Source: Aphelocoma coerulescens (taxonomy: Eukaryota; Chordata; Aves; Passeriformes; Corvidae). From it: a DNA stretch of 64,000 nucleotides. A program made the position numbers and the translations under genes. Where the stretch lies: the NCBI RefSeq assembly GCF_041296385.1, contig NW_027184064.1:682001-746000 (forward strand), written 5' to 3'. Within the stretch, counting starts at the first letter, position 1. Every line of letters starts with the position of its first letter. The notes beneath the pieces are model-generated. The model was given only the letters and a program-made list of their open reading frames with translations. It had not been told where the DNA came from and made no database searches. Positions 31,583 through 44,082 of this stretch are shown one piece after another.

Positions 31583-32481
31583 GATCACACGCTGACCTGC
31601 CAGGATTTATTGCCGAAGTGAACAGGAGAGCAGATGCCCTAGCTATGCCCATCAAGTTAGCCAATCTGCCTAACAGATTCCAGCAAGCCCAGCTGAGCCA
31701 TGCAATGTTCCATCAAAATGCTCCAGCTCTCATCTGAATGTTCTACCTCACTAGAGACCAGGCGAAAGCCATTGTGGCGACATGCCCCAACTGCCAAAAG
31801 CATCAGCTTCCATCATTAGGTCAAGGGGTTAACTCCTGAGGCCTAGGTAGTTGCAAAGTATGGCAAACAGATGTCACCCACTTCCCCCAATTTGGCCACC
31901 AGAAATATATTCACGTTTCTGTGGATACCTTTTCTGGCGCAACCTTTGCCTCAGCCCACCTTGGGGAGAGGGCCAAAGATGTCATCAACCACCGAGTACA
32001 GGCCTTCACTGTGTTGGGGGACACCAAATAAATTAAAAACTGACAGTGGCCCAGTGTACACATCTGCAGAGTTAAATAGATTCATGAGTGAGTGGGGTGT
32101 GGATCACATCACTGGCATCCCTCACTCACCCACAGGCCAAGCCATCGTAGAAAGAAACCATCAAACACTAAAAAGACTGCTAGAACAACAAAAAGGCGGC
32201 AATTAGATCGCTGCCCCATCATAAGACTTTCCAAAGTGTTGTTCACTTTGAACTTTTAAAACTGTTCCTATGAGGAACCTGATCCTCTCATAATGAGACA
32301 TTTCACAAACTCTGCCAAACATAAACTGACTGAGAGACCTGAGGTCCTAATAAAAGACCCTGACACTTTACAAATACGTGGCCCGTACCCCCTAGTCACC
32401 CGGGGTAGAGGCTACAGGTGTGTTTCCACCCCAGAAGGTCCAAGATGGACCTCCCTGGGAAGTGGATCAACCCTTTTTTGA
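31583..32481 (+). pseudogene. pol: ERV-C integrase
   Basis: N-terminal zinc module with ATCPNCQKHQ near 31780, a stop near 31840, then the core: WQTDVTHFPQFG (Asp), KLKTDSGPVYTS (Asp, after a frame change near 32020) and GQAIVERNHQTL (Glu). A stop at about 32206 follows. The C-terminal domain resumes with EVLIKDPDTLQIRGPYP and GRGYRCVSTPEGPRW (32341-32460). The triad is recognisable but spread over broken frames. Confidence 0.87.
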
Positions 32482-32969
32482 GACCACCTGTGGATGCCAA
32501 GCAATGGAAAGAAGCTTTCACAGCCTGGAATAGAAGAAAAACCAAGCCACCTGGAAAAAAGATGACTCCTCCAGGCCTGAAAAACAAACTCTCCACCTCC
32601 CAGTCTCCTTAAAATGTGTCTCCCTTCCCAAAATGACCCCTCAGTTTTGTTTTGAAAGAGGGGGAGTCCAGGGGAGCCATTGTTATTTAAGTTAATTGTA
32701 TTTGTATTAATTTTGTGTTACACTGTTTCTAAAGTTACCACCCTTGACTGCGTGATGACATCCTACATGCTGCTGTCCCACCTGCTGCTGCAGCTCCTCC
32801 TCCTGTGCACCGGGAGCTCCAGCAGCTGGATTCCTTCCATGATCAAGGACATTGTTTGGGTTTTGTTTATAGTGTTGTTAATTTTATTTGCCCTTCCCAT
32901 TTTTAAGTGTTTGGTTTTGAAATCCCTTAAGCCTTCCCCCTCATTTCAAGGTAATAAAGAAGGGAGAGA
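32482..32969 (+). pseudogene. env: ERV-C env remnant: membrane-anchor fragment
   Basis: Only about 490 bases separate integrase from the 3' LTR, so env is mostly deleted. A frame from 32680 has two hydrophobic stretches (LFKLIVFVLILCYTV and MLLSHLLLQLLLLCTG) and a membrane helix IVWVLFIVLLILFALPIF, with a Lys-rich tail ending in the purine tract AAGAAGGGAGAGATG (32957-32971). The last helix and tail look like the anchor of a retroviral transmembrane subunit. No fusion peptide or CX6CC motif remains. It reads on into the LTR. Confidence 0.5.
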
Positions 32970-33623
32970 TGTTGTGGTGACCCAACCCACTGCGGGGCTG
33001 GGGCAGCGTGATGCCAATCAATCCCAGCCCATCCCCTGGATCGAGTTTCCTGAAGAGGCAGACTCAGAGGGTGGGTCGAGGGGCGCCTCAGAAGCTTAAG
33101 CTGCACCCCCCCGGGCGGTGCCTGGGTACAAGTCGCCTCCCCTGGTTCAGGAAAATTTCCGGTTACTCGGTTGTTCATTGGTTCTTTGTTATAACTCCCA
33201 TCTCTTGGTTTCCCCCAGTGGTTCTTGTTAAATTGTGTCCTTCCCCTGGCTTGTAACTCATAGATTGTTTTCCCCTTTCACCGTAGTTTTCAAATTCCCT
33301 ATAGAACTGAGGACAAGCCTCTGGGGAACTTCCCATCGCATTCCATCCCATCTGAGCTTGTTCGGGTTGCAAAACTTCTAACAATAAACCTGTTAGAAGC
33401 CAGACCAGAACAGCCTCTCTCTTCCTTTATTTCCAAGCTAACGTGAGCCGATACCATTGGCTCCTGCTGCATTCCCTCTGCAATGAAGCCACCTAGCTAG
33501 CTCAGCCAGCAGCACCTTTTCCTGATGCCGAAGTCCCTCCAGCGATGCACGGAAGAACGCAGTTGGACTCTCTCTGACCTGGGGCATGCCAGAGCTTGTG
33601 CCTTGAGCACAAGAACTGCATTA
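32970..33623 (+). repeat. 3' LTR of ERV-C
   Basis: Runs TGTTGTGGTGACCC to AAGAACTGCATTA, followed by the target duplication AGCTGG (33624-33629). AATAAA is at 33383-33388 and CTATAGAAC near 33300 may serve as the TATA element. It belongs to the same family as 42419-42982 and 59968-60600, which share the TGTTG start and GTTA/ATTA end. Confidence 0.92.
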
Positions 33624-33629
33624 AGCTGG

Positions 33630-36600
33630 AACTAACCTTGAAGAAGATTTAACATCCACAATGCCTGGTTCACATAGGCCCATTTAGAACATGGCAGTGC
33701 AAGGTGAGGCTTTGATGGGATTCAGGAATGTAGGCTCTCCATATAATAGAAATACCACAGCAGAGTGTGTCTAGCCAAGACAATTGCTACTGGCCTGTAT
33801 TGACATTTTAATGCAGAATCTCTTCTGTGGCACAGAATCATTAGAGTGAAACCAAGCACTTTTAGGAGAGTGACGTGTCTGAGAATAAACTCTTTAACCA
33901 GTACTTTAAACTTTTAGACCAGTCCTGCCAAAGGACTGAATCATTCATTTTGCGCATGACTTACGTTTAAACATAATGATTAAACAACATAATGCAAATC
34001 AGAATTATTATTTTGCAGATTCCTCAAAACTCCCACATTCTCTAGCCTTCTGTCCATATTAAAGAATCAGGATTTGGTATGTTTCTAGTTAAAATGCTAC
34101 TGGCCTTGTGGTTAAGCTAAACAGTGTAAATGCAGATTGAAGGTGTCTTCAACTTTCAAATCTGAACTCCAGACAGAAAAGTAATCTCAGTACTGTGGCA
34201 GTAAGTGGCATTTTTGACTTCTCCCTGTAAAATCACATTTAAAAAGTAGCAATTAGAAATCTATGGGATGGCTGATTGTCACAGTTACAAAAGACCAGCA
34301 TGTGTACTCCCAGCCTCAGATCCTGGTGTAGGGAGTGGGCTGGAGTTCGGTGAGGTCTCATGCCCCACTCACCCATCTTGCCACCCCAAGCTAAACTCTG
34401 TAGATCTCTTCTGCCCTTGCAGCAAAACCACATGAAACCCATTCTGGGAAGATGCCAGTGATTTCACATGACTGCTCCTGGGACAGAAGAAATACAAGAA
34501 GCCTATGAGCCCAGGCAGTGCCCACCCTTCCCACCACGCTTCAGAAAGTCAATGAAGCCAGTTTGCTTGCGCATCCCTCCTGAAGTGGAGGCTCAGTCCC
34601 ATGCTTAGCTACCAACTTGGGTCCATTCAATGAAGAGGCCATAATGAAGAGATACAGCTCTTCATGACTTTAGGGTATGAAGAGTAAGTTAATCTCACCA
34701 CAGTTTCTATTTTCTAGTGACAAGCCCAGTGGCAGGAGCCTTCCTCAGCATATGCGGCACAAGATGGCTCAAGCGTTCCACTGCAGAGGTCGCAAACATG
34801 CTTTTCCCATTTTCTGCAGCACAGCAGCTGCCTATACAGAGAGATGGCACTTCAGCACAGGGAAGGGGGGGGATCTTCTTCTCAGCTTGTGCCATCTCAT
34901 GGCCTCAAGTTAACTGAGCCTGGGAGGAAGAAAGATCCTAAGAAGGTTTCTGTAAGGTAGTCATAAACAATGTGCAAAAACCTTAACTGTATTTTATGAG
35001 CAGAAAAGTAAACTTTGCACATTTTTTGGAAGGAGGAGACATACAATCGTACTTTCTGGAAAGGATTTATTGCCCTACTCTGAGGAAGCAGAGACAGAGC
35101 TCTGAAGCCCTGAGGATATGGAATAAACACTCATGTCCTCTGTTTTTCTTACTGGTTTGTTCTAAAGGACTTTCCAATCATTATCCTGACTTAAGACCCC
35201 ATCTGATACTTGGGAACCAAACATATTAAAAAAAACCCCAATCCACAGCTTTTACGTACATCAGTCTTCCATTGATCTGCCTAAAATTGTGAGCCCTGGC
35301 ACACGGCCTTGATAGCTCTGTGCAAGAGCTCTAACAAGTTTAGCTGAAAAGAAGGAGCATTCTGCAGCTTTCACACTCCTATGCATTCAAAATATGTGCT
35401 TGAGCAATGCAAGATCCTGAGACTTTAATATATTATGCATTCTTATCTGCCTCTCTTTCAAGACCTTGAAAGTCCACTCACATCTCACTTTCATGTGCTC
35501 AGCTTCAGTCACATGGATAAAGTCTGCTTGTGATTCTGTGGTCAGGCAGGCACTGGTCAGATTAGTCCAGTCTATCAGCAGCACAAATGAAATCCCTAAT
35601 GTTGCTGTGGCTGACACAGAGCAAAAGATCGTATTGCCCTTTTCTGATTATAAAATTGCCCTTTAAAAATCCCAAGCCACTTTCATAGCACACTTGTTTT
35701 TGTGTCAGAAATCTTACCAAGTTAGGATACCTAAAATACATACTTGTTCAAAATTCAGTGCCTGTGGGCAGATAAGACAACAGGAGTCAGGGTTTTAGAC
35801 TCAGAAACCATCAGAGATTAACTTTTTCCTCAGTAAATTCCCTTTCTTAGCCCTACAGTATGTAAAAACACAAACACAGCTAATACCTAATCAAACAATT
35901 TCTCTTGCTTTTTGTGAAGAAAGATGGAAAATGCTATTATTTCTGTTTTGAAATAATTTGGAGCTCTTTGAAGTCTTCAGCTCCACAGAGCTTTATAAAA
36001 TACACAAAATTCTCATTAATTTGAACTTTCATATTTAAAATGCAAATTTAACTACACAACTCAAGAAATGTTGGAAGTCAAAGGCCATAATAAAAATAAG
36101 CCTGTATCTCACAGTCAACCTCATAAAAAAAAGTGTCTCACTCTAGAATTATAATAAACACTAAATATATGCACAGTGCAGGTAAGTCAGTGTTAGCCAA
36201 ATGGCATTTTAAATGGCTCCATATGTTTTTGACTAAACTATTTTGTAATGTACACAATAAAGTCCTCAACATTTTGCTAGTGTGTAATGAATGTTTCATT
36301 CAGTTTTATAGTGTTGCAGACTACTACACAACTCAAGAACAAACTCTGGCTTCATTAACACAAACCCATGCATTTTTTAATAAGTCTGCTGTGATTATGT
36401 TCCTCCAGTGTGGCTGCAGACCGTGTCAACTGCAAACTCTTCCAAAGTAGCTTTTTTTTTTAATCTACTGTGATGGCACTTAGCTGAAGGAAGCTCTGGT
36501 CCAAAATCAGATCTTCTCCAACAATAATTAGACCTCAATAAGCATTGGTAGCCTTTTCTTACCTGTGAGCAAAGGTCTTCATTAGTTTGAAATCAGACTT

Positions 36601-37121
36601 TTTTTTTTAAATTTTTCATTTTGTTTTGCTTCAGCTCAGGACTTCATGAAATTGGGAAATGCATGGGTTTCAATTTTGAAAAAAAAATCAAGTTCTTTCC
36701 AGGCTGAATTAGACAGAGCTCTTCAATCAGCTGGAAAAGAGAGCAGGGGAGCAGGGAAACCATAAAATATAAAAGCTGTTCTGCATGGGAATGAGTGCTG
36801 AGATGCATTGGAAACTTCATGCTGCTGCTGCTTTTGATGAAGAGAAGGCTGGTGTGACATCTGGCTCAGCCTATCTTAGCAATTAATGCAATGTAATAAG
36901 TGTGGATCTGCTGATAAAAGCACTTGGTCCTGAGGCATCTCATGTCCTCATTACAACCTAAACTCAAGGTGTTTACTTCAGAGTACCTATAATCCAGGCT
37001 TCAGGGCTAAACAATTTGACTGCACATACAGTCTGGCACTTTCATGAGCCAAGTGACCCCATTAAACCCTGTCTCACTCACACATCACCCCTTCTGGAAA
37101 GTATTGCAGTGTCTTTTTGTC
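33630..37121. other. Apparently unique DNA, no gene seen
   Basis: AT-rich sequence with only short unrelated frames on both strands. I recognise no exon, LTR end or LINE tail. A small non-coding gene or single exons could be missed without comparison. Confidence 0.6.
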
Positions 37122-38360
37122 GCGGGTTGGGTTTGTAACCGGGCGGAAACACCAATTTAGTGTAGTGGTTTGGTCTAAAATACTCATTACTGTTTATCTT
37201 CTGTGAGATAAGAATTACGAGAAATGCAAAGCAGGCACCAAACTTGAAAGAATATAAAGACGCTTATTAACAGACCTAAAAGAAGGGAAAAAAAAAATTA
37301 TACCACCTTCAGAACTCTCCTCCTCCCCCCACCTTCCTCCCTTCTCCCACTGACAATGTAAAAAGACAACCCTTAAGATGTTCAGTCTGTTTACCACTTC
37401 CATAATAACCTTGTTCAGTCCATTTAGAAAGAGAAGTCTCTTGTTGCTCGTGCTATGAAAACAGTATCACAACGAGACAGCCACCCACTTCCAAATATTG
37501 TTCAGTCCATTTAGGAAGAGGAGTCTCTCTGCTCGCGATGTGAGTCCCTTCCCCCGACTTGCAGCTTTTCCCACAACTGCTTTCGAGGGTCCACTCTTGA
37601 AAGTTTTTTGGGGTACAATTTTAAGGTTGAGCCATTCAGAAACAAAAAAAACAGAGGCCCTTCTCCTTCCCTGGGAGCAAAGGGTCTTCCTCATCTTCAT
37701 CGTTAGGACTATCTCTGGGAGCATCTCTAGGAACTGAGGTTTTCTCCTTTCCCGTTTGGAGCAAAAGTCCTCATCTGGTTCATCTCTCCCTGTCCAAGCT
37801 TCTCATGAAATTACAGCTGTGTCAGCATCTGCCTATTGCTTACAAGTTGAACACTCCACCCCCCATATCTTCATGAAATTACAACGGGATACTCTGATAT
37901 ATCATAGCTTCACAACAGACTTTCAGCTTTAAGCATCTCCTCTCTCTCTTCCCTCAGGTTTTCAGCTCTTCACAGCAATAAAAGGGTTAATCTCACCTCG
38001 GCCTTGCAGCTGTGTGGCTTATCGCTGTTGGCCACCTGACCTCTGCGGGACTGAGGTGCCACTTTGCTGAAATCTTGGCCGCAGTGGAGGGGGGCGGGTT
38101 CCGAGCTGCTCTGGCTGCCCACGGCAAGGCAGTGGGGGGGCGGGTTCCACAGCTGGAACAGGCCCATGGCTCCAGGCTGGCCTTGGCCTGGCCCGGCCTG
38201 GCCCAAGCAGGGCCTGGCTGGGCCTGCTGGCCCCTGCACGGGGCCTGCAGCCACCTGTCCCAGCGCCGGAAATGAGAGAGAGCTTGGGGAGGGAGTTTGT
38301 CTATTCTTAAGTGTGTATCACAGAGGCGCTCACAACTTTAAGTGGCTTAAAGAATTGTCC
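37122..38360 (-). repeat. Interspersed LTR-like repeat with GC-rich core (family E)
   Basis: The same sequence family occurs at 56385-57780 and, as a partial inverted copy, at 57789-58708. Shared phrases include CACTGACAATGTAAAAAGAC, ACCAATTTAGTGTAGTGG and TTATCGCTGTTGG. On the minus strand CTGTTAATAAGCG resembles a polyadenylation signal (intact AATAAA in the copy at 58606). The right part, 38040-38280, is very GC-rich, as in CpG promoters of some LTRs. No target duplication was found, so the LTR assignment is tentative. Confidence 0.6.
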
Positions 38361-38725
38361 ATATTCAAACTGGCCAGCTGATAGGTTCTGTTAGGTCACA
38401 GAGGAAGCTGTCAGCACCCCTTAGCAAGGACATCCCTTCCGGGACTATGCTTGCTAACCTATGACACTTTTCCTTTGTCTCTGTCACTGTGTTGCTGCTC
38501 ACATCAGTTCATACACACATCATCATTCCTTTTAAGGCTTAATGCCAGAAAAATATCTATTTTTGTTTTTCCTGGTGTGGCTCCTGAGGGGTTTATCCAT
38601 TCACCATGTTCATGTAAGGACAGAATGAACTCCAAGGGGCTGTGGGCCCGGGGTGGGAGATTAATCCTGAAGGTGGGAAGATACCTGATATCTGTTGTCC
38701 CAGGCTGTCTTTTCTAAGAGGATGA

Positions 38726-39079
38726 GTGTCACTGTTGTCCCCAGGGACGGCGATAATCACCACACAGAATTCAAGCCCAGGATAAAATGGGATTATTTAA
38801 TTAATTATCACCTCGTTTATATAACTTCGTTCACAGTAGAGAAATGGCATTATTGGCTGCTTGACCATATACCTCCCAGAGTGATTGGCTGAATGCTAAG
38901 ATGCCTATTTCAAAATATTTTCTTCAGTAAACCAAAACAAGACTGTGCAGGTGCAAGATAGAGACTTAGTTTACAAAACCGTCTTTCACTGTTTCTCAGC
39001 TAAAGCATGAGAAAGGAAAACTTCACAAAATGCTTCAGCAGCTGGAAAATTCCTCTGCTCCTGCATTTTAGCATCTACA
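38726..39079 (-). repeat. Solo LTR (family F)
   Basis: On the minus strand it starts TGTAGATGCTAAAATGC and ends near CAACAGTGACA. The copy at about 62571-62923 has the same start, the phrase GATTGGCTGAATG in its middle (opposite-strand reading) and the same end. The CCAAT box and the AT-rich TATA-like stretch are at equivalent places. Possible flanks GATGAG and CTTGAG match at only four of six bases. Confidence 0.75.
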
Positions 39080-39085
39080 CTTGAG

Positions 39086-41660
39086 GATGGCAGGATTTCT
39101 TCCTGAGTGGTCACCATGCCTTATGTGAGAGTGACCAGGGCCTCAGGGACATGTGCAGCCTCATCCCCCCGGTGTGCCTGGCAAACATACAGCTTCTCAG
39201 TGTGAGTGGCCACAGTCAAGGCCATCAGCTGTGAGTAGGCTCTGGTGCTCCATGTCAATTTTTGGGAGCTTATCTCTGGGATCAGAAGATCTGGTGCCCT
39301 GAGGCTATTGCCTGGAGCAACTCACCGTGCCAGTCCTGCCAGCCAACCATTACCCACTTTGGGGTGGGCAAGACTGACAGAGTAAGGTGGTGCCCAGAGT
39401 TTGTCAGATAGTCCTCCAGGCTCTCTTCCTTTATTGGAGCTGCTGGCTGTGCTCACCTTCCCATCCCAAGCTTAGTTCAGGAAGTCTCTGACTGCACTGA
39501 CTGCCAAGGCTGCCCAGACATTTATGGGCTTTCATGGACCCTCGTATTATAGTTATGAACATCTCTGCAGTGGAACTTTTGTCACTCAGGGCATCTGGTC
39601 CCAGCCTTGGATTCCATATCTTTGTCAGTTATATTTCCTTTCAAGTCCTCACCACGTTCATGGTGGAAGTCAAATGGATGTTTCTAGCTGGAAGTGGAGC
39701 CAGTCTTCCACTGGCATCTGGCATATGGAGCGCATGGCTGTCACTGATGAGGGCCACAAACACGCTGGTCACCAGGAGTGGACTGCATCGGTTAGTGACT
39801 GACGCTTTTGTCATTGTAGTAAATGTACTGTCAATACAAAAAAACCCAAATGCTTCTTTCTGTCATCTTTCTCTTCTCCCTTTCCTCAGAGGACTTCCTA
39901 CACCCTCCTCTAAGATTTGCCTACTCTCCTCTCTTACTCCTGAGTAATACTCAATCTACAAGCTTGGAGCAAGCAGTTACTTGGGTTACTGCTCCCCTGG
40001 CCCTTGGTGGTTTGGGCTCTTACATCTCCATCAGGCACCTATGCACATTTGAAATAGACCTTGCAGGTTCTTGTCCTCTGAAAGGGATCTATCTTACATA
40101 CACCAAAATCCCTCTGAGAAACAAATATGTCAATAGAGGACATGGAGGCTCCCCCCACCCCCAGCAGATACTAACCAAACCATTAAGAGTCAACAGTGTC
40201 TCTTTTTCAGGTGTGAAACACAATCAGTCTTTCCTGTCCTTCTTTCCTCTCTTTCCATCCCTCCTCCCCATTCAGTAAAAAATGTTAGCACTACCCTAAA
40301 AATGCCAAGTGATTTTCCAGTAGTTCCCATCTTGAATCTACAAGCTAAAAGTAATTGAACCTAAGCTGACTCAGCAGAAACATAGACTTGCTTTTGCCTG
40401 ACAAATAATTAGAGATTTTTTTTTTACCCTTTGGACTGCCCTGAGTTTGCTCATGATAACTTTCTCCATCTACTTTCTCCATCTAACGAGGGTACAGGAC
40501 CAACCTCTTAATTCACCAGATACACTACAAGAAAGCAAAAGCTGTATTAGGTTTTGTCACTATCCTGGTCATGTGAGTCCAGGCCATGCAGTTTGTCAAT
40601 GCTTCTATGCTTTTAGACTGTGTATTGCAGTCATCTAAAATGAGTCATCAACCCAAAATTTATTCATTTTTTCACAGGAATTGCATGCTACATGATAGAG
40701 AATTACAGTGAGGCAAGACAGAGTGGAGCAACAAAGGATCCAGCTGAAGAGGCTGCTAGCTCTACAACAAGGACTCTGGTTGAAAACTGGGAGCAAGAGC
40801 GCCAAATCAGAGCATGTAGCTAACAAAAATTTAGAGGCTTTGTAAATCAGAGAAGCCCAGTTCATGGGTAAAAAACATCAAGAATTCCTACAGGCACCAG
40901 TTTAAACCTTTTGCTCAAAATAGTTGGACAGTGAGGACATTTTTAAAGCTTTCAATGGCTACCTCAGAAAGCTTCTTCACTCAGCAGTAGACATTTATTG
41001 GTGCAAAGCTGCAGTATTTGCCTCTTTCCCATTCTGGCTGTAAGACACTGCCTTCACCTCTATGCCTACAAGCAATTAATTAGACAGCTGGTGTGTGGAT
41101 GGTGCTCATCACATGGGAGGGGAGCTGGTATACACAAGGTTTGGGGTGTGAGTTAGCAGGCTGGCTGTCTTATGCTTGCTCCATGGGCAAGGAGACAGCG
41201 TTTCCAGGCTGAGTCAGGGAAGACAGGCTCCAGTGTGTGTGTGTCCCAGTCAGGGTTGTGTGCCACAGAGGATATTGGATGCAAACCTTTCCCAAGCAGA
41301 AAACGTCTCTGAAAGTACAGTGCACCACAGGCTCTGGGTCACTCTGAACTAACTCCTTTGTTACTAAGTAGCAGCTGTATTTTAGAAATGCAGAAAAAGG
41401 AGTACTAGCAGAATAGCTGCAAGATGGTGTAAAGGTATCAAATGTTAAAGCAGGAGGAAATTAAAGGCAATTAAACCAAAATCTGAGGTTTCAAGCTGAC
41501 TATCAGTGTGCTGCTGGAAATGCCAGGAAAGGTCATTCTCCCTCCCAGGGAGCCCTGACTGTAGCTTTGTAGAGAATGACAGAAGTGTAGAAGAAAACAC
41601 TGAGGCTGATTTGCAGTTCCCAAGACGTCCCAGCTAACTGATGATCCACAATTTTGCCTT
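39086..41660. other. Apparently unique DNA, no gene seen
   Basis: Several frames of 60-150 codons occur (for example 39534-39947 on plus), but none has recognisable domains, repeated cysteines or a convincing signal peptide. No repeat ends recognised. Confidence 0.6.
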
Positions 41661-41664
41661 GTAC

Positions 41665-41908
41665 TGATGCCATGATGATTTTTTGCCTTTTCTTTTATAC
41701 CCCGTTATACCTTTTTACAACTTCTGTATTCTCAGTGCTTCTTACCTACATTCTTAGACTTGTTTGTCCAGCTAAGAAACTAAACATTTTAGAAGCTTTG
41801 TAGGTAGGGGTTAGTGTGCCCCAGACTGCAAGGTCCTCTCCAGAACACATTCTGTAAACAAAGATAGAACCATCCTTGGGGGGGGAGGGCTCATTCAAGC
41901 CTCTCATT
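41665..41908 (+). repeat. 5' LTR of ERV-G, first part
   Basis: Begins TGATGCCATGATG and matches the 3' LTR from 54973 onward through GCTCATTCAAGCCTCTCATT. The last six bases CTCATT are the ERV-H target duplication. The LTR resumes at 47485. Confidence 0.93.
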
Positions 41909-42250
41909 TATTACTATATCCCGCAGCTGTAGGGAGGAGAGGAGAGATCCAGCAGGCAGGAATTGTGCAGCAAGATTGATTTATTTAATTATTTTACAAA
42001 TTCTTTTATAGACTTTTTTCTTCATAGTCTAATTGGACAAAGGATCAGTCACCTGCCTGGGGTGATTGTCTAGAATCCTAAAACATCCATTGTCAAAATA
42101 TTTTTCTACTGTACCATAAAAAAGCTCTGCAAGGTTGCAGGTGTTCATAGTTTATAGAACTCTGCTAATCTCTTCGTGAGAGAGAAAAGTATCTCATGGG
42201 CTTAGAAAGAAGCAGGAAAAATTCTTGCTAGCAGCAATATTGTATCCACA
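41909..42250 (-). repeat. 3' LTR of ERV-H
   Basis: On the minus strand TGTGGATACAATATTGC to GATATAGTAATA. It matches 47139-47484 closely. Plus-strand TTTTATAGAC near 42004 marks the TATAAAA box. It ends TA, not CA. Confidence 0.93.
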
Positions 42251-42252
42251 AT

Positions 42253-42268
42253 TCCCCCTTTTTGCTTT
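42253..42268 (-). promoter_or_regulatory. Polypurine tract of ERV-H
   Basis: The minus strand reads AAAGCAAAAAGGGGGA, two bases before the LTR start TGTGGATAC. A clean purine run in the expected place. Confidence 0.85.
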
Positions 42269-42418
42269 ATAAGATAACAATTCTACTATTAATCCTAAAT
42301 AGAAATTTACATCAGTTATTCATTCTAAATATGTCCTTAAGGCTTTAACTATCTGACTCCATAATAAGAAATTTAAAGTTCAGTCTCTGCTTGTGGAAGA
42401 ACTATCTGCCTGATGGTT

Positions 42419-42982
42419 TGTTGGGGTGGGTCAGCCTGCTCTCGGGCTGAAACCATCAAATGTCAGTCACCAGAAGAGATCACTGAGGTCTAGGTTACCT
42501 CCCCCTGGGTGGCTCCCAATCCTAAATTACCTCCCCCTGTTCCAGAAAGTTCTCCCTATTTTAGTTATTAATTGGTTCCCTATTAATTGGTTATGACTCC
42601 TGCCTGTTTTCCCCATTTGTTCTGAAAAATTGTATCCTCCCCTCTGCTTGTACCCCATTGGTAGTTTTCTCTTTCCCTGCCTTACTCCACCCCCCATAAA
42701 GGGGCTAGCCCGCGTCTCCTCGAGGCTTTTGCTGGTCCCTGATCCCTCCTGCAAATAAACCTGTTGGAACTCACACCAGAAGCCCCTCCTGCCTTCTTTG
42801 CCTCTGGGCAAACGCGAGCCTGATCATCGGCTGCCCGACATGCTTCCTCTGAGGAGGAGCCAGTGCACGCACCCATCCCATGCTGATTCCACTGAGCCAT
42901 CCAGCGAGGACACTGTGGAGGCTGCGTCCCCTCTGCCCGAGGGCACGCCAGGGCTTGTGGTTACAAGCCCCTAGTTGCGTTA
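42419..42982 (+). repeat. Solo LTR inserted in the 3' region of ERV-H
   Basis: Starts TGTTGGGGTGGG and ends CCCCTAGTTGCGTTA. Perfect duplication ATGGTT at 42413-42418 and 42983-42988. AATAAA at 42754-42759 and a CATAAAGG box near 42695. Same family as the ERV-C LTRs, though diverged. Confidence 0.95.
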
Positions 42983-43070
42983 ATGGTTGACATCCTGGTC
43001 ATCATCAGAAGAAACATTAGGCTGATGATCTACATTTTGGTCGCCATTTGGATGGTTGGCGTTCTGGTCA

Positions 43071-44082
43071 TCATTTGGAGGCTGCCTGTTCTGCCTCTGG
43101 TGCAGGGCGAACACATTTTGCAGGTAGCCACCCTACCCCAGTATCTGTGGAAATGCAAGCATACCCACGACCCCAAACGATAAGCTCATGCTTCCCACTG
43201 GTCTTCCCACTGGTTAGTAAGTAAATTCTGTACCCAGACTTCTGCCTGGGGCAGTTGTGTCTCACCTGAAGACTGCAATGAGAGAAAATGATTCAGAATA
43301 ACAGAATCATTTGAATTTTGTGGTACTGTAAGGTGATTGATTGTATACAAAGCTTTTTCTAGTCGGCTCTGTGGGGTTGTTCCATGCATTCCCCCTTTTT
43401 GTTTTTCCAAAACACGGTTCAAAGTACCATGAGCGTGTTCGACAATGGCTTGGCCAGCAGGAGAATGTGGGATATCAAAGGTATGATCTACACCCCATAG
43501 GTGTAAAAACTGCCGTATCTTCTCCGAGGCGTAGGCAGGACCATTATCGGTCTTCACAATAGCTGGCGTGCCCAGGACTGAGAAAGCCAATTTCCAATGG
43601 GCAGTGACATCACAGCCCTTCTCTCCAGTGCGAGCAGAAGCCCACACAGCTGAGGAGAAAGTGTCAATAGACACATGCACATATTTAAGCTGGCCAAATT
43701 CAGGGATGTGTGTTACATCTGTTTGCCAAAGCTGCAAGGCTTTTAGCCCTCTGGGGTTTACCCCTGGTGGAAAAGGCGCAGTGAGTCCATGACAGTCAGC
43801 ACAAGCGCTGACAATGTCATGAGCTTCTGTTGGCGTTAAATGATACTTCTTCTGCAGGGTATGCACACTTTGATGGAAGAAACCGTGTGATGCCTTGACT
43901 TGTGCAATTTTGTCAGGCTGAGGCCCTACCCTTGCAGGGTTGGCCAGCCTGTCAGCCCTGGCATTGCCTTCTCTAGGGTGGCTGAGTAGGCCTGTGCCTG
44001 TGCCACCCTCTGGGGGAGCGACTGCATCAGAGAGCAATTCCCCCTGCTTGCACCCTAGTGGAAATTTCCCAACAAAGACCAA
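43071..44082 (-). pseudogene. pol: ERV-H RNase H tail fused to integrase
   Basis: A 298-codon frame (43186-44082). It begins with sequence continuous with nucleocapsid, crosses the deletion junction near 44000-44060, and enters EGNARADRLANPA, the end of RNase H. The integrase follows with a zinc module (H-G-F-F-H ... C-A-D-C) and core LWQTDVTHIPEFG (Asp), KTDNGPAYAS (Asp), GQAIVEHAHGTL (Glu). The DDE triad is intact and the core has no stop. The C-terminal domain continues in a second frame (43071-43265) with VWGRGYACISTD and GWLPAKCVRP, after a frameshift near 43200. Confidence 0.92.

Larger units (their letters stand above)
19681..33623 (+). mobile_element. ERV-C: betaretrovirus-like provirus split by ERV-D
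   Basis: AGCTGG flanks the element at 19675-19680 and 33624-33629. Removing ERV-D (20645-27180) gives a provirus of about 7.4 kb with gag, protease, pol, an env remnant and two LTRs. A capsid of the WKPFD type and an RT of the WNSPVFVIKK / YMDD type place it in class II (betaretrovirus/ERVK). All genes have stops or frameshifts. The 5' and 3' LTRs differ in their middle section (see LTR entries). Confidence 0.92.

Noticed and set aside
39534..39947. 137-codon plus frame with hydrophobic stretches, considered as a receptor exon
   Set aside because: No conserved receptor motifs, no supporting splice signals, and an overlapping frame of similar length is equally plausible.
42983..43183. 66-codon plus frame with hydrophobic repeats (ILVIIRR, ILVAIWM, LVIIWR)
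   Set aside because: It is antisense to the end of ERV-H integrase, where the minus strand repeats a short Asn/Asp/Gln/His-rich pattern; no promoter or family match.
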